From Vreelandella subglaciescola (GTDB lineage Bacteria; Pseudomonadota; Gammaproteobacteria; Pseudomonadales; Halomonadaceae), in the NCBI RefSeq assembly GCF_900142895.1, contig NZ_LT670847.1, positions 744,001-808,000 on the forward strand: DNA of 64,000 nucleotides, given 5' to 3'. The position numbers and the translations under genes are program-made. This document shows, piece after piece, positions 17,774 through 27,211 of this stretch (positions are counted from its first letter, which is position 1; every line of letters starts with the position of its first letter). The notes below the pieces were generated by a model that was not told the DNA's origin, ran no database searches, and saw only the letters and a list, made by a program, of their open reading frames with translations.

Positions 17774-18214
17774 ATGAGAACCACCGGCGACAGAATCCGG
17801 CAAGCGGTTTCGTTTGAAGTTCTAGGCCTGCTGATTTCGGTTCCCCTTGCAGCTTTTGTCTTCGGCTACTCTCTTGAAAAAACCGGCGTGCTCGGGCTTA
17901 TTGGCGTGACTCTCGCAACCACGTGGAACTACATCTTTAACTTGGGCTTTGATCACACGCTAAAACGACTAACCGGCTCAACCCGTAAATCCCTAAAAGT
18001 GCGCTTTCTGCACGCGTTCAGTTTTGAGCTGGGGCTGTTAGTGGCTTTTCTTCCAATTATTGCTTGGTGGATGGACATAAGCTTGCTGGATGCACTCTTA
18101 TTGGATGTGTCGTTTGCAATGTTTTATTTGGTGTACGCCTTTGTATTCACTTGGCTATGTTGGCATCACCTGCTGGTTTACACCTATCGCAGCACGGAGC
18201 CACGCCTCCTCTGA
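17774..18214 (+). pseudogene. PACE-family efflux protein truncated by IS1595 sequence
   Basis: The ATG at 17774 opens a protein with two bacterial transmembrane pair repeats typical of PACE (AceI-like) exporters: RIRQAVSFEVLGLLISVP, WNYIFNLGFDHTL, then KVRFLHAFSFELGLL and FYLVYAFVFTW. After VFTW (about 18150) the frame runs into the terminal sequence of an IS1595 element, replacing the last dozen or so residues. PACE proteins export biocides or polyamines; loss of only the tail may or may not abolish function. Confidence 0.75.
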
Positions 18215-18639
18215 AGCCGGCGCATTTTCGAACAACCGGCGCCATGCCAGATCGCTCGGCAAATACGCTGTCCCCACGCCATGAAAGCGAGCGATCCAGC
18301 CCTTCAGTCGGCTGATATAACTGTTGACGTTTTGAATGTGGTATTCCCTGCCGATCACTCGTTGATTGTCGAGTGCGATCAGTCGATGGTGGGCAATGCC
18401 ATGGTCGCTGGAGAAGGTTTTATACCAGCTGTGGCCGTCTGAACATAAAATAGAATCACGATTGATAATCGGCGTCAGAAAAGCATGGATCGTTGATTTG
18501 TTCAGTGCCGGATCCACCAGCTCGCTGACATGACCGTTGCGGTCTCGCACAATAACCACCGGAATTTTATCCGCTTTTTTCTTCTTATTACTTTCTCCGC
18601 CACGTTTTCTGGGGCTGCGATGCGTCAGGTTACGCTTGC
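18150..18639 (-). pseudogene. IS1595-family transposase, C-terminal half
   Basis: The reverse strand reads SPRKRGG, then VVIVRDRNGH, LCSDGHSWYKTF, HIQNVNSYISRLKGWIARFHGV and the natural end NQQVMPT: the DDE-type ISXO2/IS1595 catalytic domain. Its 5' part is cut off at 18639 by IS3 copy 2, whose end even supplies an in-frame start. It abuts and truncates the PACE gene at its own 3' end. Confidence 0.8.
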
Positions 18640-19297
18640 GGTAGTTTTCAACCCAGTTGTCCAAATAGCCACGTTTAAGCGGCCAGTTTATTGAGCTCTA
18701 TTTCCTGCGGCTTGCCAGGATTGAGCGATACCGATCCGGTGGCTTCCCAGCGTCGGACGTTGCCAGACCAGCGCCCGGGATTCAGGCGCTTGGCACGTTC
18801 ATATACGGCTTTTCGTTGGGCCAAGCACTGGGTATCCACGCCTCGATGCCGGTCGGCGGGCGTAACGAAGTTGATGCCGCTGTGAAGGTGCTGTTTGTTA
18901 TAGGCATGCTCGAACGTCAGCATCCATTGACGCACGGCGACCAGCGTTGAAAAGCCCTTTGTTGGCCATGCCGGGCAGTATTTGACGGTGCGGAACAGCG
19001 CCTCTGAATAAGGATTATCGTTGCTCACCCGGGGGCGGCTGTGGGACATCAGCATACCCAACTCCGCCAGCCTTGCGCGCAGGGTGTACGAGGTCATCGG
19101 TGCACCGTTATCCGAGTGCAAAATCGGTGGCGTGTGCCAGCAGCGTTCACGCAATAGAGCGCGCTCCACCAGCTGTTTCGCCAAGTCGCCGGACTCGTTG
19201 TCATACACGTCCCAGGCAATGATCTTGCGACTGTAGACGTCCATGATCAGGTACAGGTACCAGTGCTCGCCACGGACCGCAGAGGGGCAATAGCTGA

Positions 19298-21190
19298 GGT
19301 GAGTAGACCAAGGGAGTCGCACCCTCAGTCTCTCGCAGAACGGTGCGTGAACCTCTCGGCTCACACCGCTCCCATCAAGCAAACGCACCCGACATCCCTT
19401 GCGACCAGTGTGCGAACAGTTTTGGTCTCGCTTGTGCCAGTCGCTCCAGTGTGGCCACCGCTTTCTTCTTCCGTCCTCGAAGATGCTTGTACTTCCGCAT
19501 AGCCCACCTGACCAGTCGCTTATTTACATAACGCGATACACGGTACATTAATGACCGGTAATAGCGTCCATAGTAATTCCACCAACCGTGCAGGTAGGGG
19601 TTGATAAAGCTCGCAATATCCATGATGGATAGACTTGTACGCTGCCCTATCCGCCACTCGCGTACCTTTTGAATAACATCCTTGAGAGAAGATCGACTGA
19701 TGCCCGGGGAAAATCCCATAAAGAGATTCCCTGACCGGCTTTTCACGATGCGCTTCTCGAACGTATAACCAAGGAAGTCAAAAGACGTATGCATATGGCG
19801 TTGAGTTCTACGGTGATCCTGGCAGTAAACAATCTTGGTTTTCTCTGGGTGCAGCTCCAGCCCACAAGCCTTGAACCGTTCACGCAGTCGGTCTAGCAGG
19901 AAATTCGCCTGCTTTTGTGTGCTGCAGTGAAGCAGTCCATCGTCAGCATACCGACACCATTCAATGGTCGGAAAATGCTGACTCATCCAGTAATCAAAGG
20001 CGTAGTGCAGAAAAAGGTTTGCCAGAACGGGGCTGATCACCCCGCCTTGTGGCGTTCCCTTATCACGCGTCGCCATTTGACCACCAGCGTGGATCATTGG
20101 GGCCTTCAACCATCGTCGGATATAAAGCCTGACCCATGGGTTTGTGGTGTGTCGATCGACCGCTTTCATCAGCAGACGATGCGGAATGTTGTCGAACAGA
20201 CCACGAATATCAAACTCCAGCACCCATGAGTATCGCCAGCATCGTTTCCGAGTGACTCCAATCGCTTGTATCGCCGATTTCCCCGGGCGATACCCGTACG
20301 AGTCTGGCAGAAAATGTGGCTCTACTTGGGGTTCAAACTGAAGTTTGACGGCCATCTGGGCAATCCTGTCTGACACAGTCGGAATGCCCAGTATTCGTTC
20401 GCCTCCTGATTTCTTGGGAATGGAGACGGCTCGAACAGGAGGTGGCATATAGCTACCCGACGACATTCGGTTCCAGATCTTGTAAAGATTGTTGCTGCGA
20501 TCACGATCAAAATCCTTCAGAGATTGCCGATCGACACCGGCAGCCCCCGCATTGGCTTTGACCCGCTTGTACGCTTCAACGATTAGCCATTTATCAATGT
20601 CGTATGGTTTTGCCTGATGCCGACCCTCCTCCTGCTTTCGCAGTTGAGATCGGCTTTCAGGCGGCTTGATGCTGCCCCTTCGCTCCACCTCCATTACAGA
20701 GGCTTCATCACTACTACGAGCAGCTCCGTCCCAGTATCGTGCCTCGGTACTCTCGGCCTTATGGTGGTCGCCATTTGTGCCTTCTCCCTTGAACATCACG
20801 ATGACTGGTTCCCGCAGTTCCCAGCAAGAGCCTGATATTGAGTCGCGCCCACTTTATGCCGGACACCACTTGCGCAGCATTCGGAATACGCCCACAAGCT
20901 TATCCCGAGGATGGGACACGCCCTCGGTTTTGATGTCACATATGGTTTTCGACACGTCTTCATGGGTTCGCTTTCGCTCGCCTCTCAATATCACACCTGA
21001 CTGCATCAACTGTGCAGCCTTTTAACCCAACGCTCACCACAAACACTCTTAATGCATGCAGCTTGGGCTGGTTTGAAGCCTGCTTCCGACAGCCGACTTC
21101 GGTGGGCCCTACCACCATCTCTTGCTGAGCTTATGGCTCAGTCGAATATCTGCCTCCTTGCAGCCATTCTCCATTGCCTCTACGGCACAC
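19298..21190 (-). mobile_element. Complete group II intron
   Basis: The 5' end is GTGTGCC (group II consensus GTGYG) right after the exon GGAGTTGGGACA. Near the 3' end, domain V-like sequence GAGCCGAGAGGTTCACGC and a domain VI stem precede CTACTCAC at the exon boundary. The intron holds one maturase ORF. The exon joint is exact against copy 1 if the intron ends at 19298; a one-base ambiguity (19298/19299) remains. Confidence 0.88.
19375..20799 (-). CDS. ltrA: Group II intron reverse transcriptase/maturase
   Basis: 474 residues. RT blocks are visible: VDRQSLKDF, PPPVRAVSIPKKSGGERILGIP, the FDIRGLFDNIPH block, GTPQGGVISPVLANLFLHY, catalytic CRYADDGLLHC (YADD) and LHPEKTKIVY. The maturase/X domain ends with INPYLHGWWNYYGRYYRS. 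No HNH endonuclease domain is evident at the C-terminus (ends RKKKAVATLERLAQARPKLF...), so mobility would be endonuclease-independent or limited. It supports splicing and retrohoming of the intron. Confidence 0.93.
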   Translation of the reverse strand: MMFKGEGTNGDHHKAESTEARYWDGAARSSDEASVMEVERRGSIKPPESRSQLRKQEEGRHQAKPYDIDKWLIVEAYKRVKANAGAAGVDRQSLKDFDRDRSNNLYKIWNRMSSGSYMPPPVRAVSIPKKSGGERILGIPTVSDRIAQMAVKLQFEPQVEPHFLPDSYGYRPGKSAIQAIGVTRKRCWRYSWVLEFDIRGLFDNIPHRLLMKAVDRHTTNPWVRLYIRRWLKAPMIHAGGQMATRDKGTPQGGVISPVLANLFLHYAFDYWMSQHFPTIEWCRYADDGLLHCSTQKQANFLLDRLRERFKACGLELHPEKTKIVYCQDHRRTQRHMHTSFDFLGYTFEKRIVKSRSGNLFMGFSPGISRSSLKDVIQKVREWRIGQRTSLSIMDIASFINPYLHGWWNYYGRYYRSLMYRVSRYVNKRLVRWAMRKYKHLRGRKKKAVATLERLAQARPKLFAHWSQGMSGAFA

Positions 21191-21628
21191 TGTCCCAACT
21201 CCACACCTGGTTCGGGCCCGAGGCGGTAAAGCTGGTCGGCTCAACGAGCTTTCGGGCCGGCTTCATGCGGCCTCGGTGGTTTAGCTGTTGGTGCTTTTTC
21301 AGCACCCGATAAAACGACGATTCCGAGGCCAAATAACGGCCTTGGTCTGCCAGTCGCGGGACTATTTGCGACGGTGGCAAGCTTTGGTATTCCGTTTGGC
21401 AGCAAGTGGTTAGAATCGCCTCTTCTTCCGCTTGCGTCAGCTGATGGGCCTGCACAACCCGCACGGCCTGTGAGCGCTGATCCGTGGTCACATCGCCATT
21501 GGCCTGCCGCCAGCGTTTTAACGTGCGCTGGCTTAGCCCCATCAGTTCTGCCGCCTTGTAGCGAGCGGCGCCACCGGCTACCGCTTCATCAACGTCTTTT
21601 AGCAGCCTTGTACGTTCGCTCAACGGCG

Positions 21629-22135
21629 TCAGTTGTCCTCGTTGTCCGGGTCTTCGCCGTACAAGGCTTCGAGCTTTTTTGACAGCACCAGTAACGAGGT
21701 CGTCTCCGCCAAGGCCCGGTCTTTACGGCGAACCTCCGATGTCAGCTTCTTGATCGTCTGGCGGTCTTCTTTACGCTGTTTTTGGGCCACTTTTTCCTGA
21801 CTTTCGTGCTTGTCGGCGCCTTGGAGACAGGCGTCTTTCCAGCGCTGCACCTGCTCAGGATATACGCCCTTTTCACGGCAGTAGACGCCCAGCTCGGTCT
21901 CCGATAAAGGGGCCGTTTCAATCACCACGGCCAGCTTGGCATCAGCAGACCATTCGTCTCCGGTATTACGCTTGCCTGGCACAGGCACTCCTTGTTGTCG
22001 GCATGTTTTCAGCCAACCATACAGGGTTGCATTCGCTATGCCTTCCTCGGCGGCGACCGACGCCACACTGCGGTTTTCTGGCGGTAATAGCTTCTTCAAC
22101 ACCGCGGCCTTACGTTCCTCGGAATAACGTGGCAT
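21629..22135 (-). CDS. IS3-family OrfA of copy 2
   Basis: 168 residues starting MPRYSEERK, nearly identical to OrfA of copy 1 (K/E and a few other changes). Intact frame. Confidence 0.8.
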   Translation of the reverse strand: MPRYSEERKAAVLKKLLPPENRSVASVAAEEGIANATLYGWLKTCRQQGVPVPGKRNTGDEWSADAKLAVVIETAPLSETELGVYCREKGVYPEQVQRWKDACLQGADKHESQEKVAQKQRKEDRQTIKKLTSEVRRKDRALAETTSLLVLSKKLEALYGEDPDNEDN

Positions 22136-22209
22136 GAACCATCCTATGCCGCCCATTCTGATGTGAATTCAGGCGAAATCGCCAACCGGACAACTAGGCT
22201 GACAGAGGG

Positions 22210-22281
22210 GGCTGCCTCCAGCAGCGCCACGATGGCGTGCGAGCCGATGTATCCGGCCCCTCCGGTTACCAATATCTTCAT
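22210..22281 (-). pseudogene. galE: UDP-glucose 4-epimerase N-terminal fragment
   Basis: Reverse frame MKILVTGGAGYIGSHAIVAL, the Rossmann start of GalE-type epimerases, cut after about 24 codons by the end of IS3 copy 2. Its ATG overlaps the stop of the upstream glycosyltransferase fragment (ATGA), so the two were an operon in a polysaccharide cluster. Confidence 0.75.
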
Positions 22282-22622
22282 TTAGTTCCTTGCAGCTGTT
22301 GTTGATCGCTCAGGTCATCGCCCCGGTACACGTCCAAGTAGCGTTGTGCAGTGGCCTCCAGAGAAAAGCGCTCCACCACCCGCTGACGGGCCGCTCGGCC
22401 CAGGTTCTCACGTTCGTCATCCGACAGACGCAGGGCGCGCCCCATCGCCTCTGCCAGCGCCTTGGCATTCCGCGGCGGCACCAGGAAGCCCGCATCTTCG
22501 ACCACCTCCCGCACGCCCCCGCAGTCGGTGGCCACCACCGGGCGCTCGCAGGCCATGGCTTCCGCCACCACCAGCCCGAAGCCTTCCCAGGCGGAGGAGA
22601 GCACGAAAACATCACTGGCGGC
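22278..22622 (-). pseudogene. GT4-family glycosyltransferase, C-terminal fragment
   Basis: 114 codons beginning AASDVFVLSSAWEGFGLVVA, with the GT-B/GT4 donor-binding EX7E region (EGFGLVVAEAM), then PVVATDCGGVREVV and a natural C-terminus. The acceptor domain is missing. The fragment is fused in frame to the end of an ISL3 transposase fragment, giving a 409-codon chimeric ORF (22278-23507). Confidence 0.8.
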
Positions 22623-23507
22623 CATCAGTTCCTGCAGCGCGGCGATTTGGTTAGCCGTCAGGTTGCCGGATTCTGCATTGCGCAGGACGGCCCAGCGTAG
22701 GTGCTTAGGGTGTTCCTGCTCGCGCCGCTCACGCTTTCTGACCTCATCAAGGGCGCGCGTGAAGATCTGCACGATATGGAACCAATCGACGGTGACCTCG
22801 GCCTTGGGCAGGTGCTCTTCCACGCCTTTGAGAAACGCCGGTGACATATCGCAGACCACCTCCTGCACGGTTTGGGGATCGCCCTGATGCGCGGCCAGGA
22901 ACTCGCTGAAGGCCTCGACGGTGGCCTTGCCTCGGCCGGGTACCGCAAAGACAACCGGCTCGGTCTTGCGTTGCATATCCAGGAATACGGTGACGTAGCG
23001 ATGGCCGCGTTTGGCCGCCGTTTCATCAAGCCCAACGGCCTTGACCTGAGAGAGGTCAAGTTGCTCGAGCATGCGCCCGACATAGTGATGCACAATGCGC
23101 CATAGCCGCTTGTCGGTGATCTCGATCAGCCGGGCGGCGGCGAGCACCGGCATCTCCCTGACCAGGGCCATGGCGGCCTGTTCAAACAACAGGGTGAAGT
23201 CGCTACCGGGGCGGGCCCAAGGTACCTCGATCCGCTTAATGCCGTGCGTGGGGCACTTGGTGCGTGGCACGCGGGCGTGCAAGTAGCAGTGATGTTGAAA
23301 GAAGTTCAGGTGCCGCCAGGTCTTGCTGGTGAAATCATGGGCCGGGCAAGCCTCACCACACTCTGGGCAAGAATAGAGGCTGCCACGTTCTGCCTCGACG
23401 GTGAGGTCCAAACGATGGGGTGACACGGCGGTATCCAGGTGCTGGTCCTTGAGAATCCAAGGCGCTTCAAGGCCCAAGCCGAGGGTCATAATCTGGGTGC
23501 CGTCCAT
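22623..23507 (-). pseudogene. ISL3-family transposase, N-terminal two-thirds
   Basis: Begins MDGTQIMTLGLGLEAPW; shows the ISL3 zinc-finger (CPECGEACPAHD ... RTKCPTHG), the HTH and the first catalytic Asp context VKAVGLDETAAKRGHRYVTVFLD, then VTVDWFHIVQIF. It breaks after NQIAALQELM and continues without a stop into glycosyltransferase sequence. The last part of the DDE domain is missing, so it is inactive. Confidence 0.82.
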
Positions 23508-23561
23508 GTCATACGTCCTGTCGTTGTGGGGACCATATTTTGGCCCAGTTCAGGAGGTGAA

Positions 23562-23690
23562 TTCCACACCCAACGTCGAAGAGCCTTTAAATTGTGCTTC
23601 ACTCATTGGGTTATCATTGCTCACGCGGGGCCGACTATGACTGGCGGTTATGGCCAGCTCGGAGAGCAAGTCCAGGTAACAGTGGGCGGT
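23562..23690 (-). pseudogene. Small fragment of another IS3-family OrfB
   Basis: The reverse frame includes ELAITASHSRPRVSNDNPMSEAQFKG, the region around the catalytic Glu of IS3 transposases. It is distinct from the two copies above (they read MLMSHSRPRVSNDNPYSEALF). Both ends are cut. Confidence 0.65.
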
Positions 23691-23696
23691 CATGGG

Positions 23697-23993
23697 AGCG
23701 AGTCCACACGCGGGCCCGCAACCTGATGCGGCTTGGACTGACTGAGCAGAGGGCTTGGGAAAGCGCAACGAATGGGCGGGGGCCGTGGTGGAACAGCGGT
23801 GCATCTCATATGAATGCAGCGTCCCCCTAAAAAGGTCTTTTATCGCCTGTCTCTGGTAAGCTTGCTGGATACGATGAACCGGCTTCAGAGCCGACCGTGA
23901 ACTGCCGTGGTATGGAATCGTCGGTCCGACGCATCGGTGCCCGGTGGCGTGAGAGGACGGAGGAGGAAGCTCCCCCTCCTACTCGATTCCAGT
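23697..23993 (+). mobile_element. 3' end of a second, different group II intron
   Basis: The + strand encodes a maturase C-terminus (RNLMRLGLTEQRAWESATNG, RGPWWNSGASHMNA), then after a frameshift RLSLVSLLDTMNRLQSRP and a stop. The following RNA-type sequence (GTGCCCGGTGGCGTGAGAGG, a GC-rich stem, CCTACTCGATT) is typical of domains V-VI of the introns whose maturases end this way. The 5' nine-tenths are missing. Unrelated to the intron at 19298-21190. Confidence 0.7.
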
Positions 23994-24049
23994 GTTTAAA
24001 TTTCGCTTATGGCTTTAAATTACTTTCACCTGCCGCAACTTGTCCGACA

Positions 24050-24535
24050 TCAATGCTTAATCGGTTTAAAATCCGGGTCATTAAAATACGTGACGTAGTT
24101 TTCAATCGCCCCGATTACCTTTACCGCACCATCCTGCGCATTGGTTTTGCTTTCCATCGCAGTTGAGCCTTCCATCAAATCGGCAATGATCAGGTGCAGC
24201 TGGGCATCTGCCTCAGGCTCAAGCTTGCAATTCTCAACCATGTAATTGACTTCATTGGTGACTTTCTTGGCCAGTGCAGCGTACTTTTCCTCTGCTAGTT
24301 GATTGGAGTGGATAGCATCGTATTCTTTGTCCACGGCATTTCGGATATTAGTCATGGCCCGACTTAATGGTTCATCGATCGCCCACTTGCTGCCGCTATC
24401 GAGTTTAAGTTCCGCCACACCGTCGCCGTGGTCGTGGTCGGTATTTGCCGGTGCAGCTATTGCAGTAGCCCCCAGCAAGCTCAGCACCATACCAGTGATG
24501 GTTGCGAAGCTCGAAAGTCTGGATTTGATATTCAT
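24050..24535 (-). CDS. Exported His-containing protein next to a broken two-component system (DnrO-like)
   Basis: 161 residues with a signal peptide (VLSLLGATAIA|AP), then HDHGDG at the mature N-terminus, a possible metal site. The rest is helical (WAIDEPLSRAMTNIRNAV, a conserved-looking Cys in VENCKLEP). It resembles proteins labelled DnrO in marine gammaproteobacteria (from memory). RBS AGGAGA. A TTAAG-type palindrome lies 58-76 bp upstream of the start, just after the kinase stop, suggesting control by the adjacent response regulator. Confidence 0.65.
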   Translation of the reverse strand: MNIKSRLSSFATITGMVLSLLGATAIAAPANTDHDHGDGVAELKLDSGSKWAIDEPLSRAMTNIRNAVDKEYDAIHSNQLAEEKYAALAKKVTNEVNYMVENCKLEPEADAQLHLIIADLMEGSTAMESKTNAQDGAVKVIGAIENYVTYFNDPDFKPIKH

Positions 24536-24592
24536 AACATTCTCCTGTGGGTAACGCCGTGTCTTCGGCTTGAAAGGAGTATCTCAGACTCA

Positions 24593-24611
24593 CCTTAATC
24601 TAGGCTTAAGG
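24593..24611 (-). promoter_or_regulatory. Putative response-regulator box
   Basis: CCTTAAGCCTAGATTAAGG: an inverted repeat CCTTAA/TTAAGG that also contains the direct repeat TTAAG-N6-TTAAG, like PmrA/QseB-type sites. It lies between the kinase stop and the exported protein gene. Confidence 0.5.
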
Positions 24612-24686
24612 AAACGGATTACCGCCAATATAAAATATCGACCGCCTTTAGACCGGCATCGCCCTAAAACGCACGGTTACAGCTAG

Positions 24687-25515
24687 GGGGCGTTAACAAT
24701 TGATGATGAGCGTTGATCTGATTTAGCATGGAAGGATTTGAGGATAGACTATGGCTCGGCTACTCCTGCGTGATGATCAATGGCGTCGAATTGAGCCCCT
24801 CCTTCACGGCAAGGCCTCGGACCGCGGGGTGACAGCCAAGGACAATCGGCTATTCGTAGAAGCCATTCTCTGGATTGCCCGGACAGGCGCTCCCTGGCGC
24901 GATCTACCCGACGCCTTTGGTCGTTGGCACACGGCCTATATGCGCTATAACCGCTGGTGTAAGAAGGGGGTATGGCAGCAGATTTTCGACACGTTAGCCG
25001 ATGATCCCGACCTGGAACAGCTGATGATCGATGGCAGTATTGTCAGGGTCCATCAACAGGGAGCGGCAAAAAAACCGCTCAGAACACGGAAGCCATGGGC
25101 AAGTCTCGAGGGGGCTTGAGCACCAAGATCCATGCCGCGGTCGATGCGCTGGGTAACCCAGTACGGTTGGTTCTTACACCGGGCCAGGCGTCGGAGTATG
25201 GTGCCGCTCCAGCGTTACTAGACGGTTTTTCCCCGCAAGCGGTGCTGGGCGACAAGGGATATGATTCCACTGCTTTGCGGGACATTATTCAGGCCGTGGG
25301 TGCAGAGCCGGTGATTCCTCCGAAAAAGAATCGCTTGGCGCACATCGAAGTAGACTGGCACTGCTACAAAGATCGCAATCTGGTAGAGAGGTTCTTTCAG
25401 AAAATCAAGCAGTTCAGACGATTGTCTACACGCTATGAGCGACTGGCAAGAAACTACCAGTCACTACTCTGTCTCGTGTCAGCCGTCATATGGCTGGCCT
25501 AATTGTTAACGCCCC
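24687..25515 (+). mobile_element. IS5-family element (829 bp)
   Basis: Perfect terminal inverted repeats GGGGCGTTAACAATT, flanked by the 4-bp duplication CTAG (24683-24686, 25516-25519). Two frames encode the transposase: 24751-25119 and 25095-25502, offset by -1 and joined at an A7 run (25068-25074). This is a plausible programmed frameshift: the joined reading KKTAQNTEAMGKSRGGLSTKIHA matches the family. The DDE residues lie in MIDGSIVRVH, LGDKGYDS and RNLVERFFQKIK, so the element may be active. Confidence 0.9.
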
Positions 25516-26048
25516 CTAGGCCTTCCCCCGTGTCACCATCTTCAAGCGTTAGAGATGCTCCATGCAGCTCCGCTATACGCTCTGCAATCGATAGTCCCAG
25601 TCCGCTGCCTTCCTCACCACTGCCAAGCACACGATAAAAACGCGACACCGCTCCCTTTCGCTCCTCCTCGGGAATTCCTGGCCCGGTATCAACAATCTGA
25701 AGCAACACCTCACTGCCGATTCGTTTAATTCGCACATCAACCAGCCCACCGCTAGGCGTGTAACGAACCGCGTTATCAACAAGGTTTCGCACAAGAACTC
25801 CCAGCAAGGTTGCATCACCAAGGACCAGCCCTTCATCGTTTGCCTCGAAGCCTAGGTCTACGCCCTTACGTATCGCCACCGGTGCATGCAAGGCGACACG
25901 CTCGCTTACCACGGCAGAAAGTTTGATCTGTTGTTGATTAACGGGCGTTTTTTCTGGATCAATGCGCGAAAGCACAAGCAATGAAGTGGTTATAGTTTCC
26001 CGGACACACAAACGCAGGTAATCTCACCTGCCCATCGAGGTGTGTGTC

Positions 26049-26348
26049 ATGAGCCAGAAAAAAGCCAATTCCTATACCGCTGAATTTAAAGAGGCCGCCG
26101 TCAAATTGGCGACGGAATCAAATCAACCGGTGACCCAATCTGCCAGGGAGCTGGGCGTTAACGTCAATACGCTGCATACCTGGGTCGACAAGTACTCTGG
26201 TAAACGAGAGGTCGGCAGTTCCGGCCAGGTGAATGACCCGCACCTGTATGAAGAGCTGAAACAGCTGCGGCGCGAGAATGCTCGCCTCAAGGAGGAACGC
26301 GAACTGCTAAAAAAGGCGGCGGCCTTCTTCGCCAAGGAATCTCGCTGA
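26049..26348 (+). CDS. IS3-family OrfA (kinase insertion)
   Basis: 99 residues; HTH_Tnp_1 motif ([22 protein letters not shown]) and C-terminal leucine zipper ([20 protein letters not shown]). GTG at 26040 is an alternative start. Confidence 0.85.
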   Translation: MSQKKANSYTAEFKEAAVKLATESNQPVTQSARELGVNVNTLHTWVDKYSGKREVGSSGQVNDPHLYEELKQLRRENARLKEERELLKKAAAFFAKESR

Positions 26349-26395
26349 GGTACGCCTTCATCGAAGCACACCAGAGAGCGTTCGATACTGCCCTG

Positions 26396-27211
26396 ATGTG
26401 CCGAGTGTTTGAGGTGTCTCGCAGTGGTTACTATGAGTGGCGCTCTCGGCCACCCTGCCAGCGAGATCAGCAAGATGAGGCGTTGAAGGCGAGGATCCGA
26501 GACCACCATACGCAGAGCCGGGCAACCTACGGCACGCGGCGTATCCAGCAGACACTGGCCAGTGAGGGCGAGGCGATCAGCCGTCGTCGGCTTGCCAGGC
26601 TAATGAGAGAGGAAGGCTTGGTGTGTAAGACACGGCGGAAATTTAAGGCGACCACGAATTCAAAGCACGGCAAGCCGGTTGCTTCGAATCTTCTGAATCG
26701 CACCTTCTCGGCCGCGCAGCCGGATCAAGCCTATGTCGGTGACATCACCTACATTCCGACACGGGAAGGCTGGCTCTACCTGGCCGTCTTCATCGACCTC
26801 TACTCGCGAGCGGTGGTGGGCTGGTCGATGGATAGCCGCATGCCCGCCTCACTGGTACATGATGCGCTGACCATGGCCGTCCGGAAGCGGCAGCCAGAAA
26901 ATGGGTTGCTGGTACATAGTGACCGAGGTAGCCAGTATGCCTCCGATAGTTTTCAGTGGTTGCTAAAGCAGCATGACTTCCGGTGCAGCATGAGCCGAAA
27001 GGGGAATTGCTGGGATAACGCACCCTCCGAGAGCTTCTTTCACACCCTGAAGACTGAGCTGGTGTACCACGAAGATTTCAGAACGCGAGAAAAGGCGAAA
27101 CAAGCCATTTTCGAGTATATCGAAGTGTTTTATAACCGAGTTCGGCTGCACTCCAGCAACGGCTACATGAGTCCGATGGACTATGAGTCAGAGCGACGAA
27201 CGGCCGCTTGA
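26396..27211 (+). CDS. IS3-family OrfB transposase (kinase insertion)
   Basis: 271 residues in this frame; family homology extends upstream ([15 protein letters not shown]), so translation probably starts by -1 frameshifting from orfA. The catalytic triad contexts [16 protein letters not shown] and NAPSESFF are present. Confidence 0.88.
   Translation: MCRVFEVSRSGYYEWRSRPPCQRDQQDEALKARIRDHHTQSRATYGTRRIQQTLASEGEAISRRRLARLMREEGLVCKTRRKFKATTNSKHGKPVASNLLNRTFSAAQPDQAYVGDITYIPTREGWLYLAVFIDLYSRAVVGWSMDSRMPASLVHDALTMAVRKRQPENGLLVHSDRGSQYASDSFQWLLKQHDFRCSMSRKGNCWDNAPSESFFHTLKTELVYHEDFRTREKAKQAIFEYIEVFYNRVRLHSSNGYMSPMDYESERRTAA

Larger units (their letters stand above)
18675..21623 (-). pseudogene. 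IS3 OrfB of copy 2, split by the group II intron
   Basis: The 5' part (21623-21191) ends at WSWD and the 3' part (19297-18675) resumes ISYCPSAVRGEH, directly at the first catalytic Asp. Joining the parts restores the full 351-residue transposase frame of copy 1. Activity would depend on intron splicing. Confidence 0.85.
18640..22209 (-). mobile_element. IS3-family element, copy 2, carrying a group II intron
   Basis: Reverse-oriented copy of the element at 14143-15819. The total is 3570 bp; subtracting the 1893-bp intron leaves 1677 bp, exactly the length of copy 1. OrfA and OrfB differ from copy 1 by scattered substitutions only. Flanks are IS1595 (left) and galE (right) with no matching target duplication, so this copy marks a recombination or deletion junction. 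Confidence 0.85.
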
